Shown here one piece after another: positions 55,056 through 64,000 of a DNA stretch of 64,000 nucleotides (position 1 is its first letter; each line of letters begins with the position of its first letter). Made by a program: the position numbers and the translations under genes. The notes beneath the pieces are model-generated. The model did no database searches. It had not been told where the DNA came from and worked only from the letters and a program-made list of their open reading frames with translations. This DNA comes from CAZLMG01 sp964560765. Lineage in GTDB: Bacteria; Bdellovibrionota_B; Oligoflexia; Oligoflexales; CAZLMG01. The stretch covers positions 1-64,000 of the forward strand of contig CAZLMG010000013.1 of NCBI GenBank assembly GCA_964560765.1, written 5' to 3'.

Positions 55056-55325
55056 ATGTCACTGTCCCATGAGCAAACCGCTGAGATCGTTAAACAATTC
55101 GGAAAGTCTCCGACCAATTCCGGTGCTACTGAAGTTCAGGTGGCTCTGCTAACTAAGCGCCTAACTTTGCTCGGCGAGCACCTCAAGCAAAACAAGAAGG
55201 ATCACCATTCGCGACTTGGCTTGATGAAGCTTGTAGGTCAGCGCCGTCGTTTACTGCGTTACCTAAACACGCGCAATCCGGAAGGTTACAAGAAGCTGAT
55301 CGGCGAACTTGGCCTGCGCAAATAA
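55056..55325 (+). CDS. rpsO: 30S ribosomal protein uS15
   Basis: 89 residues, exact family length. ATEVQVALLTKRLTLLGEHLKQNKKDHHSRLGLMKLVGQRRRLLRYLN contains the conserved H-D-H-S-R and rRNA-binding residues. Binds 16S helix 22 early in assembly. AAGGA precedes the ATG. It is followed by pnp, the arrangement of E. coli and many others. Confidence 0.98.
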   Translation: MSLSHEQTAEIVKQFGKSPTNSGATEVQVALLTKRLTLLGEHLKQNKKDHHSRLGLMKLVGQRRRLLRYLNTRNPEGYKKLIGELGLRK

Positions 55326-55336
55326 CAATCCCTAAT

Positions 55337-55384
55337 GGCGCCGCTCGGAATTTCATCGTCTGATGGAATCGTTCGGCGCCTTTT
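55337..55384 (+). terminator. rpsO-pnp intergenic hairpin (terminator/processing site)
   Basis: Arms GGCGCCG (55337-55343) and CGGCGCC (55374-55380) enclose a second inner stem; TTTT follows. In E. coli the equivalent space holds the rpsO terminator and the RNase III site by which pnp autoregulates. Here both could be combined in one structure. Confidence 0.75.
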
Positions 55385-55455
55385 CACTTTCCCGAACCAG
55401 CATCACATCGGCTTTTCCTATGAGGGACGTGCCGGCAAGAATTGGAGAATGAGTC

Positions 55456-57552
55456 ATGAGCCTTATCAAGGAAGTAAGAATCGGCGATCGAACCATCAAG
55501 TTTGAGTTCCAAAAGTACGCCAAGCAAGCCAATGGATCGGTGATGGTATCCTGCGGAGGCACGCAGGTTCTGGTAACGGTCTGCGCCGCCGAAGAGCAAA
55601 AGGCTGAGCAAGATTTTTTCCCCCTTACGGTCGACTACATTGAGAAATACTATGCGACTGGCCGCGTCCCGGGCGGATATTTCAAGCGCGAAGCCAAACC
55701 GTCCGATCGCGAGTTGCTAACCGCTCGCGTGATTGACCGCCCCCTGCGACCCAGTTTCCCGGATGAGTTCCGTTGCGAAACGTTTGTAACCGCATTTGTG
55801 GTTTCTCTCGATACATCGATCCACCCGGGCCCATTAGCTTTGCTTGGCGCTAGTACCGCATTGATGATCAGCGACATTCCTTTCAACGGACCCGTCGCCA
55901 TGCTGCGCATCGGTCTCAAGGACGGAGAATGGGTTCTCGATCCATCGGAAGTGACGCCCGGCGACCTTGAGCTGAACCTTGCCGCCACCCCGGAAGCTAT
56001 CCTCATGGTCGAAGCCGGAGCTAATTTCCTGCCCGAAGAGAAAATGCTCGACGCGATCGAAAAGGCGCACACGATGATGCGCCCTCTTTTCGATATGCAA
56101 TATGAAGTGCAAAAGGAAATCGGTCAGCCCAAGCGCAAGCTAGAGATGTCACCAGTTGACGAAAGCCTTGTTGCGAAAATCAGCGAACGGGCTCAGGGCC
56201 AAATCATCGATGCCCTACAGATTCGCGCCAAGGCAGAACGCAGCCGCGCCCTTAAAGCGATCAGCTCCTCACTGCATGAAGAACTGAACCCCGAAGGAAC
56301 CAGCGCCGTCAAATTCGAAATCAAGCGCGCCTATGAAGACGTCATGAGCCGCATCATGCGGAAGATGATTCTGGACGACAAGAAGCGCATCGATGGTCGC
56401 GGCTTGAAAGATATTCGCCAGATTTCATGTGAAATTGGCGTCCTGCAGCGAACGCATGGTTCTGCTCTCTTCACCCGCGGCGAAACCCAGTCATTGGGCT
56501 CGGTAACCCTCGGTGCGCGCGAGGACGATCAACGGATCGATTCGATTCTAACGCCAGATGCTAGCAAGCGCTTCTTCTTGCACTATAATTTTCCACCGCT
56601 ATCCGTCGGCGAAGCACGACCGCTGCGCCCGCCAGGACGCCGGGAGATTGGACACGGAGCCCTTGCTGAACGCGCGTTGGCTCGCGTCATCCCACCGGAA
56701 AAGGAATTCGGCTACACAATCCGCGTGGTGTCGGAAACACTTGAGTCGAACGGCTCGTCATCCATGGCCGCTGTTTGTTCGGGAACCTTGGCCCTTATGC
56801 ATGCAGGCGTTCCGATTAAGGAGCCGGTTGCCGGCATCGCCATGGGTTTAATCCTGGAAGGCAAACGTTATGCCGTGCTGTCTGACATTCTGGGTGACGA
56901 AGACCATCTCGGTGATATGGACTTCAAAGTCTGCGGCGGTGAAGAAGGTATCACTGCCCTACAGATGGATATTAAAGTTGGCGGCCTGTCGAAGGAAATC
57001 CTTGCCGATGCGCTTGCACAAGCACGTGAGGGTCGAAAGCACATCCTGTCGAAGTTGAAACAAACCATCTCGGCACCCGCTGAGTTGAGCGAGCATGCGC
57101 CGCGTATCTTCAGCATGAAGATTGACACCAGTAAGATTCGTGATTTGATCGGCCCCGGCGGTAAAACCATCAAGAAGATCATTGCTGAAACCGGCGTGAA
57201 GATGGACATCGAAGATGATGGCACGGTTAATATCGTGTCTCCTGACACGACCACGGCAGAAGCTGCCAAGAAGTTGGTTCGTCAGTACACCACGGATCCA
57301 AATGTTGGCGACATCTTCCTGGGTACGGTTAAGCGCATCATGGACTTTGGTGCCTTCATCGAGATCCGACCGGGCACGGAAGGTCTATGCCACATTTCTA
57401 TGCTGGAGGACCGCCGCGTTCAGAACGTAACCGACATACTGAAGGAAGGTGAAGAAGTCCTTGTCAAGTTGATCGAGATCGACCGTCAAGGCCGCCTGAA
57501 GCTTTCCCGCAAAGATGCTCTCGGCAAAAAGCCAACCAGCGCGGGTGAGTAA
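55456..57552 (+). CDS. pnp: Polynucleotide phosphorylase
   Basis: 698 residues, normal length. A phosphorolytic 3'-5' exoribonuclease and degradosome component. First RNase PH domain from [14 protein letters not shown]; helical linker; second RNase PH domain with [34 protein letters not shown] and the catalytic [17 protein letters not shown]. Then come the KH domain ([20 protein letters not shown]) and S1 domain ([26 protein letters not shown]). GGAG lies upstream of the ATG. Confidence 0.98.
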   Translation: MSLIKEVRIGDRTIKFEFQKYAKQANGSVMVSCGGTQVLVTVCAAEEQKAEQDFFPLTVDYIEKYYATGRVPGGYFKREAKPSDRELLTARVIDRPLRPSFPDEFRCETFVTAFVVSLDTSIHPGPLALLGASTALMISDIPFNGPVAMLRIGLKDGEWVLDPSEVTPGDLELNLAATPEAILMVEAGANFLPEEKMLDAIEKAHTMMRPLFDMQYEVQKEIGQPKRKLEMSPVDESLVAKISERAQGQIIDALQIRAKAERSRALKAISSSLHEELNPEGTSAVKFEIKRAYEDVMSRIMRKMILDDKKRIDGRGLKDIRQISCEIGVLQRTHGSALFTRGETQSLGSVTLGAREDDQRIDSILTPDASKRFFLHYNFPPLSVGEARPLRPPGRREIGHGALAERALARVIPPEKEFGYTIRVVSETLESNGSSSMAAVCSGTLALMHAGVPIKEPVAGIAMGLILEGKRYAVLSDILGDEDHLGDMDFKVCGGEEGITALQMDIKVGGLSKEILADALAQAREGRKHILSKLKQTISAPAELSEHAPRIFSMKIDTSKIRDLIGPGGKTIKKIIAETGVKMDIEDDGTVNIVSPDTTTAEAAKKLVRQYTTDPNVGDIFLGTVKRIMDFGAFIEIRPGTEGLCHISMLEDRRVQNVTDILKEGEEVLVKLIEIDRQGRLKLSRKDALGKKPTSAGE

Positions 57553-57554
57553 CC

Positions 57555-57986
57555 TTGATTCATTTGCGATGGCAGGAGGGGCTAGCCCCCTCCTATATGA
57601 CTGAGCATAGTGCCGCTGCTGATCTCCGCGCTCGGGATGCTGTGTTCATTCCAGCTGGCGAGCGGCGATTAGTCCCCACCGGGGTGTGGATTGATAATGT
57701 GGCTTGGGATGCAGTGCCTATGGGCACTGTGCCCGAGCTGCAAATCCGAGCAAGATCCGGGCTCTCGCTCCGCTCAGGCCTCATGCTGGCGAATGGCATT
57801 GGCACCATCGACGCGGATTACCGCGACGAAATCATGGTGATTCTGTACAACTCATCCAAACATGATGTGGAAGTTCCACGCGGAGAGCGCATCGCCCAGA
57901 TGGCGCTGGGACTCTGCCACCGACTTCCAGGTATTGAGTCGGGAGGAGCCAGAACCGGCGGCTTCGGCTCGACAGGCCAGAGCTAG
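57555..57986 (+). CDS. dut: Deoxyuridine 5'-triphosphate nucleotidohydrolase (dUTPase)
   Basis: Converts dUTP to dUMP, keeping uracil out of DNA. 143 residues. Motifs: AAADLRA (I), ARSGLSLRSGL (II), GTIDADYRDEIMVILYN (III), GERIAQMAL (IV) and GGARTGGFGSTG (V, the C-terminal Gly-rich arm). The start is TTG at 57555, two bases after the pnp stop, with GGTGAG inside pnp as a probable ribosome-binding site. Confidence 0.95.
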   Translation: MIHLRWQEGLAPSYMTEHSAAADLRARDAVFIPAGERRLVPTGVWIDNVAWDAVPMGTVPELQIRARSGLSLRSGLMLANGIGTIDADYRDEIMVILYNSSKHDVEVPRGERIAQMALGLCHRLPGIESGGARTGGFGSTGQS

Positions 57987-57993
57987 AATGCAT

Positions 57994-59790
57994 TCACGTC
58001 GTTGGCTTGACGGTTTTCGATAGAGCTCTTTCTACAAGTTCAGCACCTATCTTGGCATCACCAGCAGCCAGGTGCAAACGCCCAAGTGTGAGCTCAAGAT
58101 CAGGCTTTGCGCCTTGTGTATCTTGCAGCCTTTCTAAAACGGCAATCGCAGTCTTCGGCACATTAGTTTCCAGGCAGATCTTTAACAACATGGCCATGAC
58201 TTTGTCATCGTCCGGCCGAGCATAGACGCCCCGCTCGAGCCAATAAAGCGACTGTTCAAACAGCCCTAGTCGCCGATATACCATCCCCAGCCCAACCAAA
58301 GAGTCAGCATCACATGCCTGACGAGCCAACGCCTTTTTGTAAAAACTTACGGCCTCATCGTGCGAATGACCTCGATAAGCAATCTGAGCTAGTCCCTTGT
58401 AGGCTGTAAAATTGCCACGGTCGATCTGAATGGAACGCGAGAAGGCATCCGTCGCGTCTTCGAGATTGCCAATGGAAAGTAAGGCATCACCCTTAATTCT
58501 CCAAGCTTCGGCCATCTCGCGCACTTCACTGGCATCAATCCGCTCGAGCAACTGCTCAACCTGCGCCAATGCAACCGCAGACTGTCCTGAACGGACTCGA
58601 TCGGAGATCAATTCAAGTTCCTCAGATGTCGTCAGCCGATGGCCTGTGTCTTGATCGCGCAGTGACAGCAAGCGATTCACCAAGCCGCTAAACTCCAGTC
58701 GCGAACTTGCCAAGGGATATTCCTGATGAATCCAATTTGCAGTAGATACCCGGCGTGATTCCTGGCCTCCTCCATCCTTCACGATCGCATTCAACAAGGC
58801 GAATATGTGCTGAAACTGAAACTCATCATAGTATTGCCCAATCTCTCCCAGCATTTCCCGATAGACCGTCTGACCAGGAACAATGGGAATCACACCGCAC
58901 GCCGCTGCTTCCAAAACTCTCCGCGGTAGCGGCTCATGATGCTCGCGACCTTCCCATCGAGGCTGAACCAATACATCTGTCGCCGAATACAAGTCGCGAA
59001 TAAACGGAGCCGGATCTTGCTGCAACAACAAAACATTTCGAACCAACCCAAGATCATGCACGCGATACTTCAAATCTCGGGCCATGGAGCCCTCACCAAC
59101 GTAGATGATGCGCAATCGTTGCATGACATCAGGATGCACGTTTGCCAGCAATTTGACAGCTTGCAGCAACTCTGACGGCCGGTATTCGGTTTCGAGGGGG
59201 GCCATGTAGGTAATGACAAACTCGTCCTTGGAGATACCGATGTACTCACGAAATTTCAGTCGCAAATGTGGCTGAAACTGAAATTTATCCGTATCCAAAA
59301 CCAGAGGAGATCGAATCAACTGACTCTCGTCCACCCCCTCGGCCCGCAACATCGCCAAGGATGCGCCAGACATCGCCCAGTGCTGTGTCGCGCTCTTGAA
59401 CACATCTTGCTGTACAGCGCGAATATTCGACCATTGCAAATAATGATAGGGATGAAACTCGGATGTCATTACGGCCACGGGAATCTCGCGCTTGCTTGCA
59501 TGTCGCGTCGCCTGAAAGGTTGAAAGCCGAGAAGCCTCATTGCAGATGACGGCATCAAAATCTTTTAGATGCTCTTCGAGTCCACGCATATATCCCGGCA
59601 TGTCTGGAACTTCTTCGAAAACATGCACCTTCAGTCCGGTTCGCAGAGCCTGAATCCAACGTTCTGATGCGCTGACGTAAACATGCACATCGCACTGATC
59701 TTGGATCGCCTCAAACTGCGTCATCATGCCGTAATCGTCGACGCGACCCAAGACGACGGCGAGTTTCAATCTGCGAGCCTGCATACCCAT
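57994..59790 (-). CDS. GT-B glycosyltransferase (GT4-like) with C-terminal TPR repeats
   Basis: 598 residues in two parts. Residues 1 to about 360 form a GT-B glycosyltransferase: N-terminal Rossmann start LKLAVVLGRVDDYG and acceptor half, then RLRIIYVGEGSMARDL, a VLVQPRWEGREHHEPLPRRVLEAAACGVIPIVPG donor-site block. Residues about 400-590 are tetratricopeptide repeats (AWRIKGDALLSIGNLEDATDAF, SLVGLGMVYRRLGLFEQSLYWLERG). The fusion suggests a protein or surface-polymer glycosylating enzyme with a docking scaffold. Sugar and acceptor unknown. Convergent with dut, and 18 bp after the S41 protease. Confidence 0.85.
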   Translation of the reverse strand: MGMQARRLKLAVVLGRVDDYGMMTQFEAIQDQCDVHVYVSASERWIQALRTGLKVHVFEEVPDMPGYMRGLEEHLKDFDAVICNEASRLSTFQATRHASKREIPVAVMTSEFHPYHYLQWSNIRAVQQDVFKSATQHWAMSGASLAMLRAEGVDESQLIRSPLVLDTDKFQFQPHLRLKFREYIGISKDEFVITYMAPLETEYRPSELLQAVKLLANVHPDVMQRLRIIYVGEGSMARDLKYRVHDLGLVRNVLLLQQDPAPFIRDLYSATDVLVQPRWEGREHHEPLPRRVLEAAACGVIPIVPGQTVYREMLGEIGQYYDEFQFQHIFALLNAIVKDGGGQESRRVSTANWIHQEYPLASSRLEFSGLVNRLLSLRDQDTGHRLTTSEELELISDRVRSGQSAVALAQVEQLLERIDASEVREMAEAWRIKGDALLSIGNLEDATDAFSRSIQIDRGNFTAYKGLAQIAYRGHSHDEAVSFYKKALARQACDADSLVGLGMVYRRLGLFEQSLYWLERGVYARPDDDKVMAMLLKICLETNVPKTAIAVLERLQDTQGAKPDLELTLGRLHLAAGDAKIGAELVERALSKTVKPTT

Positions 59791-59807
59791 GTAGCGGTCC
59801 TTCCGTC

Positions 59808-62330
59808 CTAGTGACCGGTTATTGATAGTTGCTTGCGGGCGAAATTTGGATGACTCTTCACCACAAGACTTTGATGTACCGGGGCGACCAAGTTGTCGCC
59901 GACGATCTCCACCCCAAACTCTAACCTTGTAGATGAAATGCTAGGACCGGCAGCGATGCCGACATCGACTCTCCGTCGCTCTCCGGCTGGAATGGACGGG
60001 ATATCCTTCTGCCGACTCTCCACATTGACCTGCTTGCCAGCCAGGTTCAAGATATTCAGCTTCAAGTTATTTAAGTCGTGCATCCCTTGGTTCACCACCG
60101 TTAGCCTGACCACGGCTAGTTCGTTCGGCTCCAAGACGCCGCTAATAGAGCCTCCAACCTCACTGACGATTTCCAGCTCCGCGCCCACTTCGCTATATCC
60201 TGACAAGTCGAGGCTCACCGGTACTGTCGCCAGTGTCTCATCCCGTGGAACCGCATCGATGGCCATGCCGAAGTGCAAATCAAAGCCTGCGCGGTCGATA
60301 TGCATTGGCACGCGAACCCGCACAATGCCGAGCTTTGATGACTCCGGTGGAATCGCGCCCACCAAAAACTCCTGAGACTCAAAGCTACCGATAAACGAGC
60401 GCGCCACAATGGAAATACGACCTATCATCTGTTTAGACTGGTTCCTAAGTTCGTACTTTACCGGCATCAACGAACCCGGACGAGCTAAGTGGCGATCCGT
60501 CTTCTCGATTTTAAGAGACAACGAAGCGCCATTTTGGACACCATAATCGCCCCAGTCGATTCCAAATTCTTTCTGCAAGAAAGCCCCAGCTTCAGAACTA
60601 TATCGTGCCAATTTTTTGGTGACCGACTCAGACGCAACCGTCAACCAATGCGAGGCACGCCTTGCAGAGGCGGGTAAATCATGCGGATATTTTGCACGAA
60701 CCTGTTCAATGATCATTTTGGCCAAAGCCAATTCGTCATCCTGTCGAGGCTGAGAGAAGCCACTTTCATCAAGTCGATCCTGCAATGAGTATCCAAGCAA
60801 CAACTTCGAATACGGAGTAGTGGGTAAAGTGTCATTACCTCCACGATTCAGATGGTTCTCCAGGAACTGCTCCCCGCGATAGCGAGTCGTCCCAAGCATA
60901 TTGACATTGGTGTCTGATCGATAAACTGGCTGCAGCCAGATATCAGGATAAATTCCGACGTTCTGAATAGAGCGCTCTGCAGGTGTATAGTAGCGCGCGA
61001 CTGTGAGCTTCAGCGCGCGCTCTCCCGGTAGTTCAAAGATAGTCTGAACGCTGCCCTTGCCAAAGCTAGGTTGACCAATAACTAAGCCTCGATTGTGATC
61101 CTGCAGCGCACCGGAAACAATTTCTGAGGCCGAAGCTGTATCCGAATTGATGAGCACCATGAGAGGAAAGTTCGTTTCCGCGTACCCATCATCTGCGGCC
61201 TCGACTTCCGTTCTTCGACCTTTGGTGGAGACAATGGTCCCCTTTTCCAAGAAAAGGTCCGAGAGTTGTACAGCCTGGTCCAACAAGCCTCCGGGATTGG
61301 AGCGTAAGTCAAGGATGAGACCTGCCAATTCGCCGCCTGAATCGCGGCGCGCTCGCTGAATTGCTGACCAAACCTCTTGCGCTGTACGCATCGCAAAATT
61401 TTCGACGACCAGGTGCAAGATCACGCCCGAGTCAGTCTTCTCAACGTGACTCTCAACCGAATCGACGCTAATGACTTCTCTATTCAGAATCATCTCTACG
61501 GGAGCCTGATCGCCATCACGAAGCACCGAGATTGCAACCGGGGTTCCTGGCTCGCCGCGCATGTAATCAACAAGTTCATCAAGATCGTAACCGTAGGTAC
61601 TCACGTCATTGATGTGAAGAATTTTATCCAGACGCTGAATGCCAGCTCGGGCAGCCGGGCTATGCGGGAGTGGCTTGATGACTGTAAGCACCCGATCGCG
61701 AATCCCAACCAACACACCCAGCCCACCAAACGCTCCTTCTGTACCCTGGCGAAGCTCTCGGTAAGCGTCGGTGGAAAGCAGCGCGCTGTGGGCGTCGAGA
61801 GACCGCAGCATTGCATTCACGACGGTCAAGACTCCAGAGGGTCTGGCTGAGAGCGTGCGCTTCGCTTTCGATCGCAAATGGACCGCATCAATCTCGCCGG
61901 CGATGGCCGCGAGCTTTTCGACAACTTCGTGATAGCTAATGACCTTCTTGGGAATCTCAAACTCACGCTCGCCAACCGTCAGCAGCAGCAGATCGCCCGC
62001 ATCACGCAACTTGCAGAAGTCGTGACGAAGATGCAGCTGCCATACGGCAGCCGACAACAAATCATCCAGTCGAGAGCGCTCTGCATCGACGTAGTAAGTC
62101 TGTATGATCGATAAGATACCATCGATCGTCGCATAGTCCGGCGATTCTGCGCGCAAAGTCGGCAGATTTCCACTAAGGGAGTTACGAGGGTTGGGAAACA
62201 CCGCACGGGTTGATGGCACCGTGAAGTAGAGGAGGACGATGCTCAACACGCCCCATGCAAGGCCCGCCGCCGCACCTATGGCTGCGTAGAACCAAGTTCC
62301 ACGAGTGGATTTATGATGCATGTCGGTCAC
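59808..62330 (-). CDS. S41 C-terminal processing peptidase with PDZ and C-terminal beta-domains
   Basis: 840 residues. One N-terminal membrane anchor (IGAAAGLAWGVLSIVLLYF). A PDZ domain lies near residues 210-290 (FGGLGVLVGIRDRVLTVIKPLPHSPAARAG). The S41 catalytic core follows: LDLRSNPGGLLDQAVQLSD, the serine in INSDTASASEIVSGALQDHNRGLVIG and the lysine in PSFGKGSVQT. After about residue 560 come roughly 280 residues that look like beta-sandwich repeats (ELRNQSKQMIGRI, LTVVNQGMHDLNNLKLNI). The layout recalls the myxobacterial MXAN_5808 family. It is probably periplasmic. Confidence 0.9.
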   Translation of the reverse strand: MTDMHHKSTRGTWFYAAIGAAAGLAWGVLSIVLLYFTVPSTRAVFPNPRNSLSGNLPTLRAESPDYATIDGILSIIQTYYVDAERSRLDDLLSAAVWQLHLRHDFCKLRDAGDLLLLTVGEREFEIPKKVISYHEVVEKLAAIAGEIDAVHLRSKAKRTLSARPSGVLTVVNAMLRSLDAHSALLSTDAYRELRQGTEGAFGGLGVLVGIRDRVLTVIKPLPHSPAARAGIQRLDKILHINDVSTYGYDLDELVDYMRGEPGTPVAISVLRDGDQAPVEMILNREVISVDSVESHVEKTDSGVILHLVVENFAMRTAQEVWSAIQRARRDSGGELAGLILDLRSNPGGLLDQAVQLSDLFLEKGTIVSTKGRRTEVEAADDGYAETNFPLMVLINSDTASASEIVSGALQDHNRGLVIGQPSFGKGSVQTIFELPGERALKLTVARYYTPAERSIQNVGIYPDIWLQPVYRSDTNVNMLGTTRYRGEQFLENHLNRGGNDTLPTTPYSKLLLGYSLQDRLDESGFSQPRQDDELALAKMIIEQVRAKYPHDLPASARRASHWLTVASESVTKKLARYSSEAGAFLQKEFGIDWGDYGVQNGASLSLKIEKTDRHLARPGSLMPVKYELRNQSKQMIGRISIVARSFIGSFESQEFLVGAIPPESSKLGIVRVRVPMHIDRAGFDLHFGMAIDAVPRDETLATVPVSLDLSGYSEVGAELEIVSEVGGSISGVLEPNELAVVRLTVVNQGMHDLNNLKLNILNLAGKQVNVESRQKDIPSIPAGERRRVDVGIAAGPSISSTRLEFGVEIVGDNLVAPVHQSLVVKSHPNFARKQLSITGH

Positions 62331-62379
62331 TGACGATCCCCCTCGCCCCTCCTATCGGTCCAAGAGCAAGTTGGGTTGA

Positions 62380-62404
62380 GACGCCCACCCAGTTGGTAGG
62401 CGTC
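62380..62404. other. Hairpin in the divergent S41 / TPR gene region
   Basis: GACGCC (62380-62385) and GGCGTC (62399-62404) pair, with three further pairs inside. No run of T follows on either strand, so it is not an intrinsic terminator. It sits about 50 bp from the S41 start and may be an operator or an mRNA structure. The rest of 62331-62589 holds no gene. Confidence 0.35.
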
Positions 62405-62589
62405 CCGCACAGCCGTCAGTACTCACGCGATCGCTTTGAAATTACGTCACTGCACGGTCAACTTACTGTTTTAATTGGAGTAAAGTCCTGCGCTTGGCAA
62501 TTCATTAAATTTCTCCTAAATCTCCGCGAAAAAGCGCCGATTCTTTAATGGAGTGGGCATACTGCCACGCCACCATAGGAGCCGATGGC

Positions 62590-64000
62590 ATGGATCAACG
62601 GACGATCAAGGTAAGCCGCAATTTTCTCGCTCTGGGAATGGTCCTTGGGTGGACAACCTCGGTCACGGGGGCCATCGCTGCGACGATGCTCGTACCCCTG
62701 TCTTTGATCGCACAAGGCGGCACTTCAGAAACACCCAACCTGCGGTCAATAGAGATCCTCGTTTGGAGTTCTCCTGCAGAGCAGCTGTTTGTGCAAGAGC
62801 GAGAACTGGTACGATATCTGCAAATGCACCCCGACTCTTCGTATGCACATGCGATATTTTCGCACCTTTTGTTGCGGCAGTTCTCGCAAACTCCCGATGA
62901 TCTCATGCTAATCAAGCGGGCATCGGAGATGGCGCAACAATCCGTGGAGCTGGAACCCATTCAGGAGTTTGGATTTGTAGCTATGGCCGACGTTCTCGAC
63001 GTCATGAGCCAGAGTGACAAAGCACTGGAGCTATTACAGAAAGCTTCGGCGCATGGGATGAAGGCAGGTTGGAGGACCCACTTTACTATCGCTCGATTAT
63101 CCGCCAATCAGCAGCCCATGGAGCAGATTCTGTTGCATCTGGAGCGGGCCTTGACCAGTGATAATGCGCTCCCAGAAGTGGTCGCTCCCTATATCATCGC
63201 TGTTCTTCAGAGCGTCCAATCAGAAGACAATTATGAAAGCGAATTGATTCGCTGGAATAACAGAACGCCAACAGAGGCATTTCAGCAAGCGATTGCTATC
63301 GCCATGTCAGATCGCGGCCAATACGCGGGCGCCAGCAAGCTATACGACGCAATTTTACAGCAACGTCCAAGTGCAGTGGAGGCGGCCATTAATAACGCAA
63401 TTCTCCTCTATACCCACTTGAGCAACCCGCAACGCGCGCGTAGCTTGCTGCATCTCGCGTTAGAGCAGGAGTCAAAGACCGAGACTAAACTGCATGAATC
63501 GACCATTCACTTGCATTTGGCCAAAATTGAGTATCGACTCGGCGATCACAAAATTGCTGAAGACCTGTTCGTACAGTCTGTACAAAATGCGGGAGATCCC
63601 GTTGCCGCCTCTGCACTCGTGAGCCGCTCCTTGCGCGATCTAAACGATACGAAGCAACTCGCACGAGTCTTTGATCGGTTAACGAAATCCGTGCCAGGCG
63701 TGGGAATTATGCACGCCCTCCTAGGAGAAGTTCTTTCTGAGGAGCTACAGGAGCATAAGCAGGCCATCGAAGCCTTTCGTAATGCCGTCCTCCTGGAGCC
63801 AAATCGAAGCGACTTCTATAACGGCATGGGTCTAACCTATTACCGCATGCGCGATTTAGAAGCTGCATTACAGCACTTCAACACTGCGGTGAATGTTAAC
63901 CCTAGCGATGCTATTGCTCGCTACAATGAGGCTTGCGTTCTTGCGCGACTGGGGAAGACTCCAGAAGCGATGACTTCACTGCGCGAAGCGCTGTCACTTG
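62590..64000 (+). CDS. TPR-repeat protein with N-terminal membrane segment (3' end beyond window)
   Basis: At least 470 codons open to the window edge, so the C-terminus is missing. The ATG at 62590 follows AGGAG at 62577-62581; an earlier ATG at 62585 is out of frame and stops at once. After a short polar N-terminus comes a hydrophobic segment (FLALGMVLGWTTSVTGAIAATMLVPLSLIA), which serves as a signal anchor. The remainder is helical with tetratricopeptide repeats (SEELQEHKQAIEAF, MGLTYYRMRDLEAALQHF, YNEACVLARLGKTPEAM). It is divergent from the S41 protease, perhaps a functional partner. Confidence 0.85.
   Translation, partial: MDQRTIKVSRNFLALGMVLGWTTSVTGAIAATMLVPLSLIAQGGTSETPNLRSIEILVWSSPAEQLFVQERELVRYLQMHPDSSYAHAIFSHLLLRQFSQTPDDLMLIKRASEMAQQSVELEPIQEFGFVAMADVLDVMSQSDKALELLQKASAHGMKAGWRTHFTIARLSANQQPMEQILLHLERALTSDNALPEVVAPYIIAVLQSVQSEDNYESELIRWNNRTPTEAFQQAIAIAMSDRGQYAGASKLYDAILQQRPSAVEAAINNAILLYTHLSNPQRARSLLHLALEQESKTETKLHESTIHLHLAKIEYRLGDHKIAEDLFVQSVQNAGDPVAASALVSRSLRDLNDTKQLARVFDRLTKSVPGVGIMHALLGEVLSEELQEHKQAIEAFRNAVLLEPNRSDFYNGMGLTYYRMRDLEAALQHFNTAVNVNPSDAIARYNEACVLARLGKTPEAMTSLREALSL

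Noticed and set aside
62380..62404. Intrinsic terminator
   Set aside because: The hairpin has no T-run on either strand.

Overview
The window reads as a chromosomal segment of a flagellated Gram-negative (diderm) bacterium. The diderm evidence is lipoproteins with lipoboxes, LPS-type outer-membrane beta-barrels, the P and L flagellar rings (FlgI, FlgH), a tripartite RND efflux system and an RseP site-2 protease. The set of CarD/CdnL regulator, FliW plus CsrA, a Bdellovibrio-like flagellin N-terminus, an S41 peptidase of the MXAN_5808 kind and a MurA with Asp in place of the catalytic Cys suggests a deltaproteobacterium-like lineage, most plausibly Bdellovibrionota/Oligoflexia. That placement is inference: only about 350 nt of 16S rRNA are present and no database search was run. 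No CRISPR array, insertion sequence, phage gene, tRNA or replication origin was recognised.

Left part (1-12.6 kb): the 5' end of a 16S rRNA gene on the minus strand, with leader, boxA and a good promoter. It faces away from a two-gene plus-strand unit (SNF2/SWIM helicase and murA). Then come a minus-strand DUF4105-like surface protein and gltX. Divergent from gltX is a compact plus-strand cassette: a double-domain pterin-synthase-like protein, an HEAGH metallopeptidase and a D-Ala-D-Ala-ligase-like ATP-grasp enzyme. This is the least explained gene set in the window. A PabA/TrpG-type amidotransferase and a probable outer-membrane protein follow.

Middle (12.6-31.9 kb): a long, tightly packed minus-strand series devoted mostly to the envelope. 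In transcription order it is uppS, cdsA, rseP, tsaB, pssA, asd, an outer-membrane barrel, truA, a TPR lipoprotein, a LolB-like lipoprotein, a stand-alone MshEN-like domain protein, oppD, oppF, murG, a short RND adaptor, and an RND pump fused in one reading frame to its TolC-type outer-membrane channel. Start and stop codons overlap at many junctions, which points to translational coupling. The pump is unusual twice over: the fusion carries an internal signal-peptide-like segment, and the adaptor lacks the usual alpha-hairpin.

31.9-40.8 kb: housekeeping genes, including a RsmI-like methylase, an AI-2E family membrane protein, prmC-prfA-rho, rimO, an AhpD-like protein and a class IV aminotransferase, closed by a bidirectional terminator.

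40.8-53.5 kb: a flagellar region on the minus strand, in order flgF, flgG, flgA, flgH, flgI, flgJ (rod-binding domain only), flgM, flgN, flgK, flgL, csrA, fliW. It covers late structural proteins, their chaperones and the post-transcriptional controllers. FlgH carries a long C-terminal coiled coil not found in the usual L-ring protein. Upstream lie a stand-alone ketoacyl synthase, a lipoprotein and the flagellin gene with a strong terminator.

53.5-64 kb: a RibD_C reductase (possible leaderless mRNA), carD with a strong promoter and a structured leader, rpsO-pnp-dut in classical order, then a glycosyltransferase-TPR protein and a large S41 protease on the minus strand, and a TPR protein running off the right edge.
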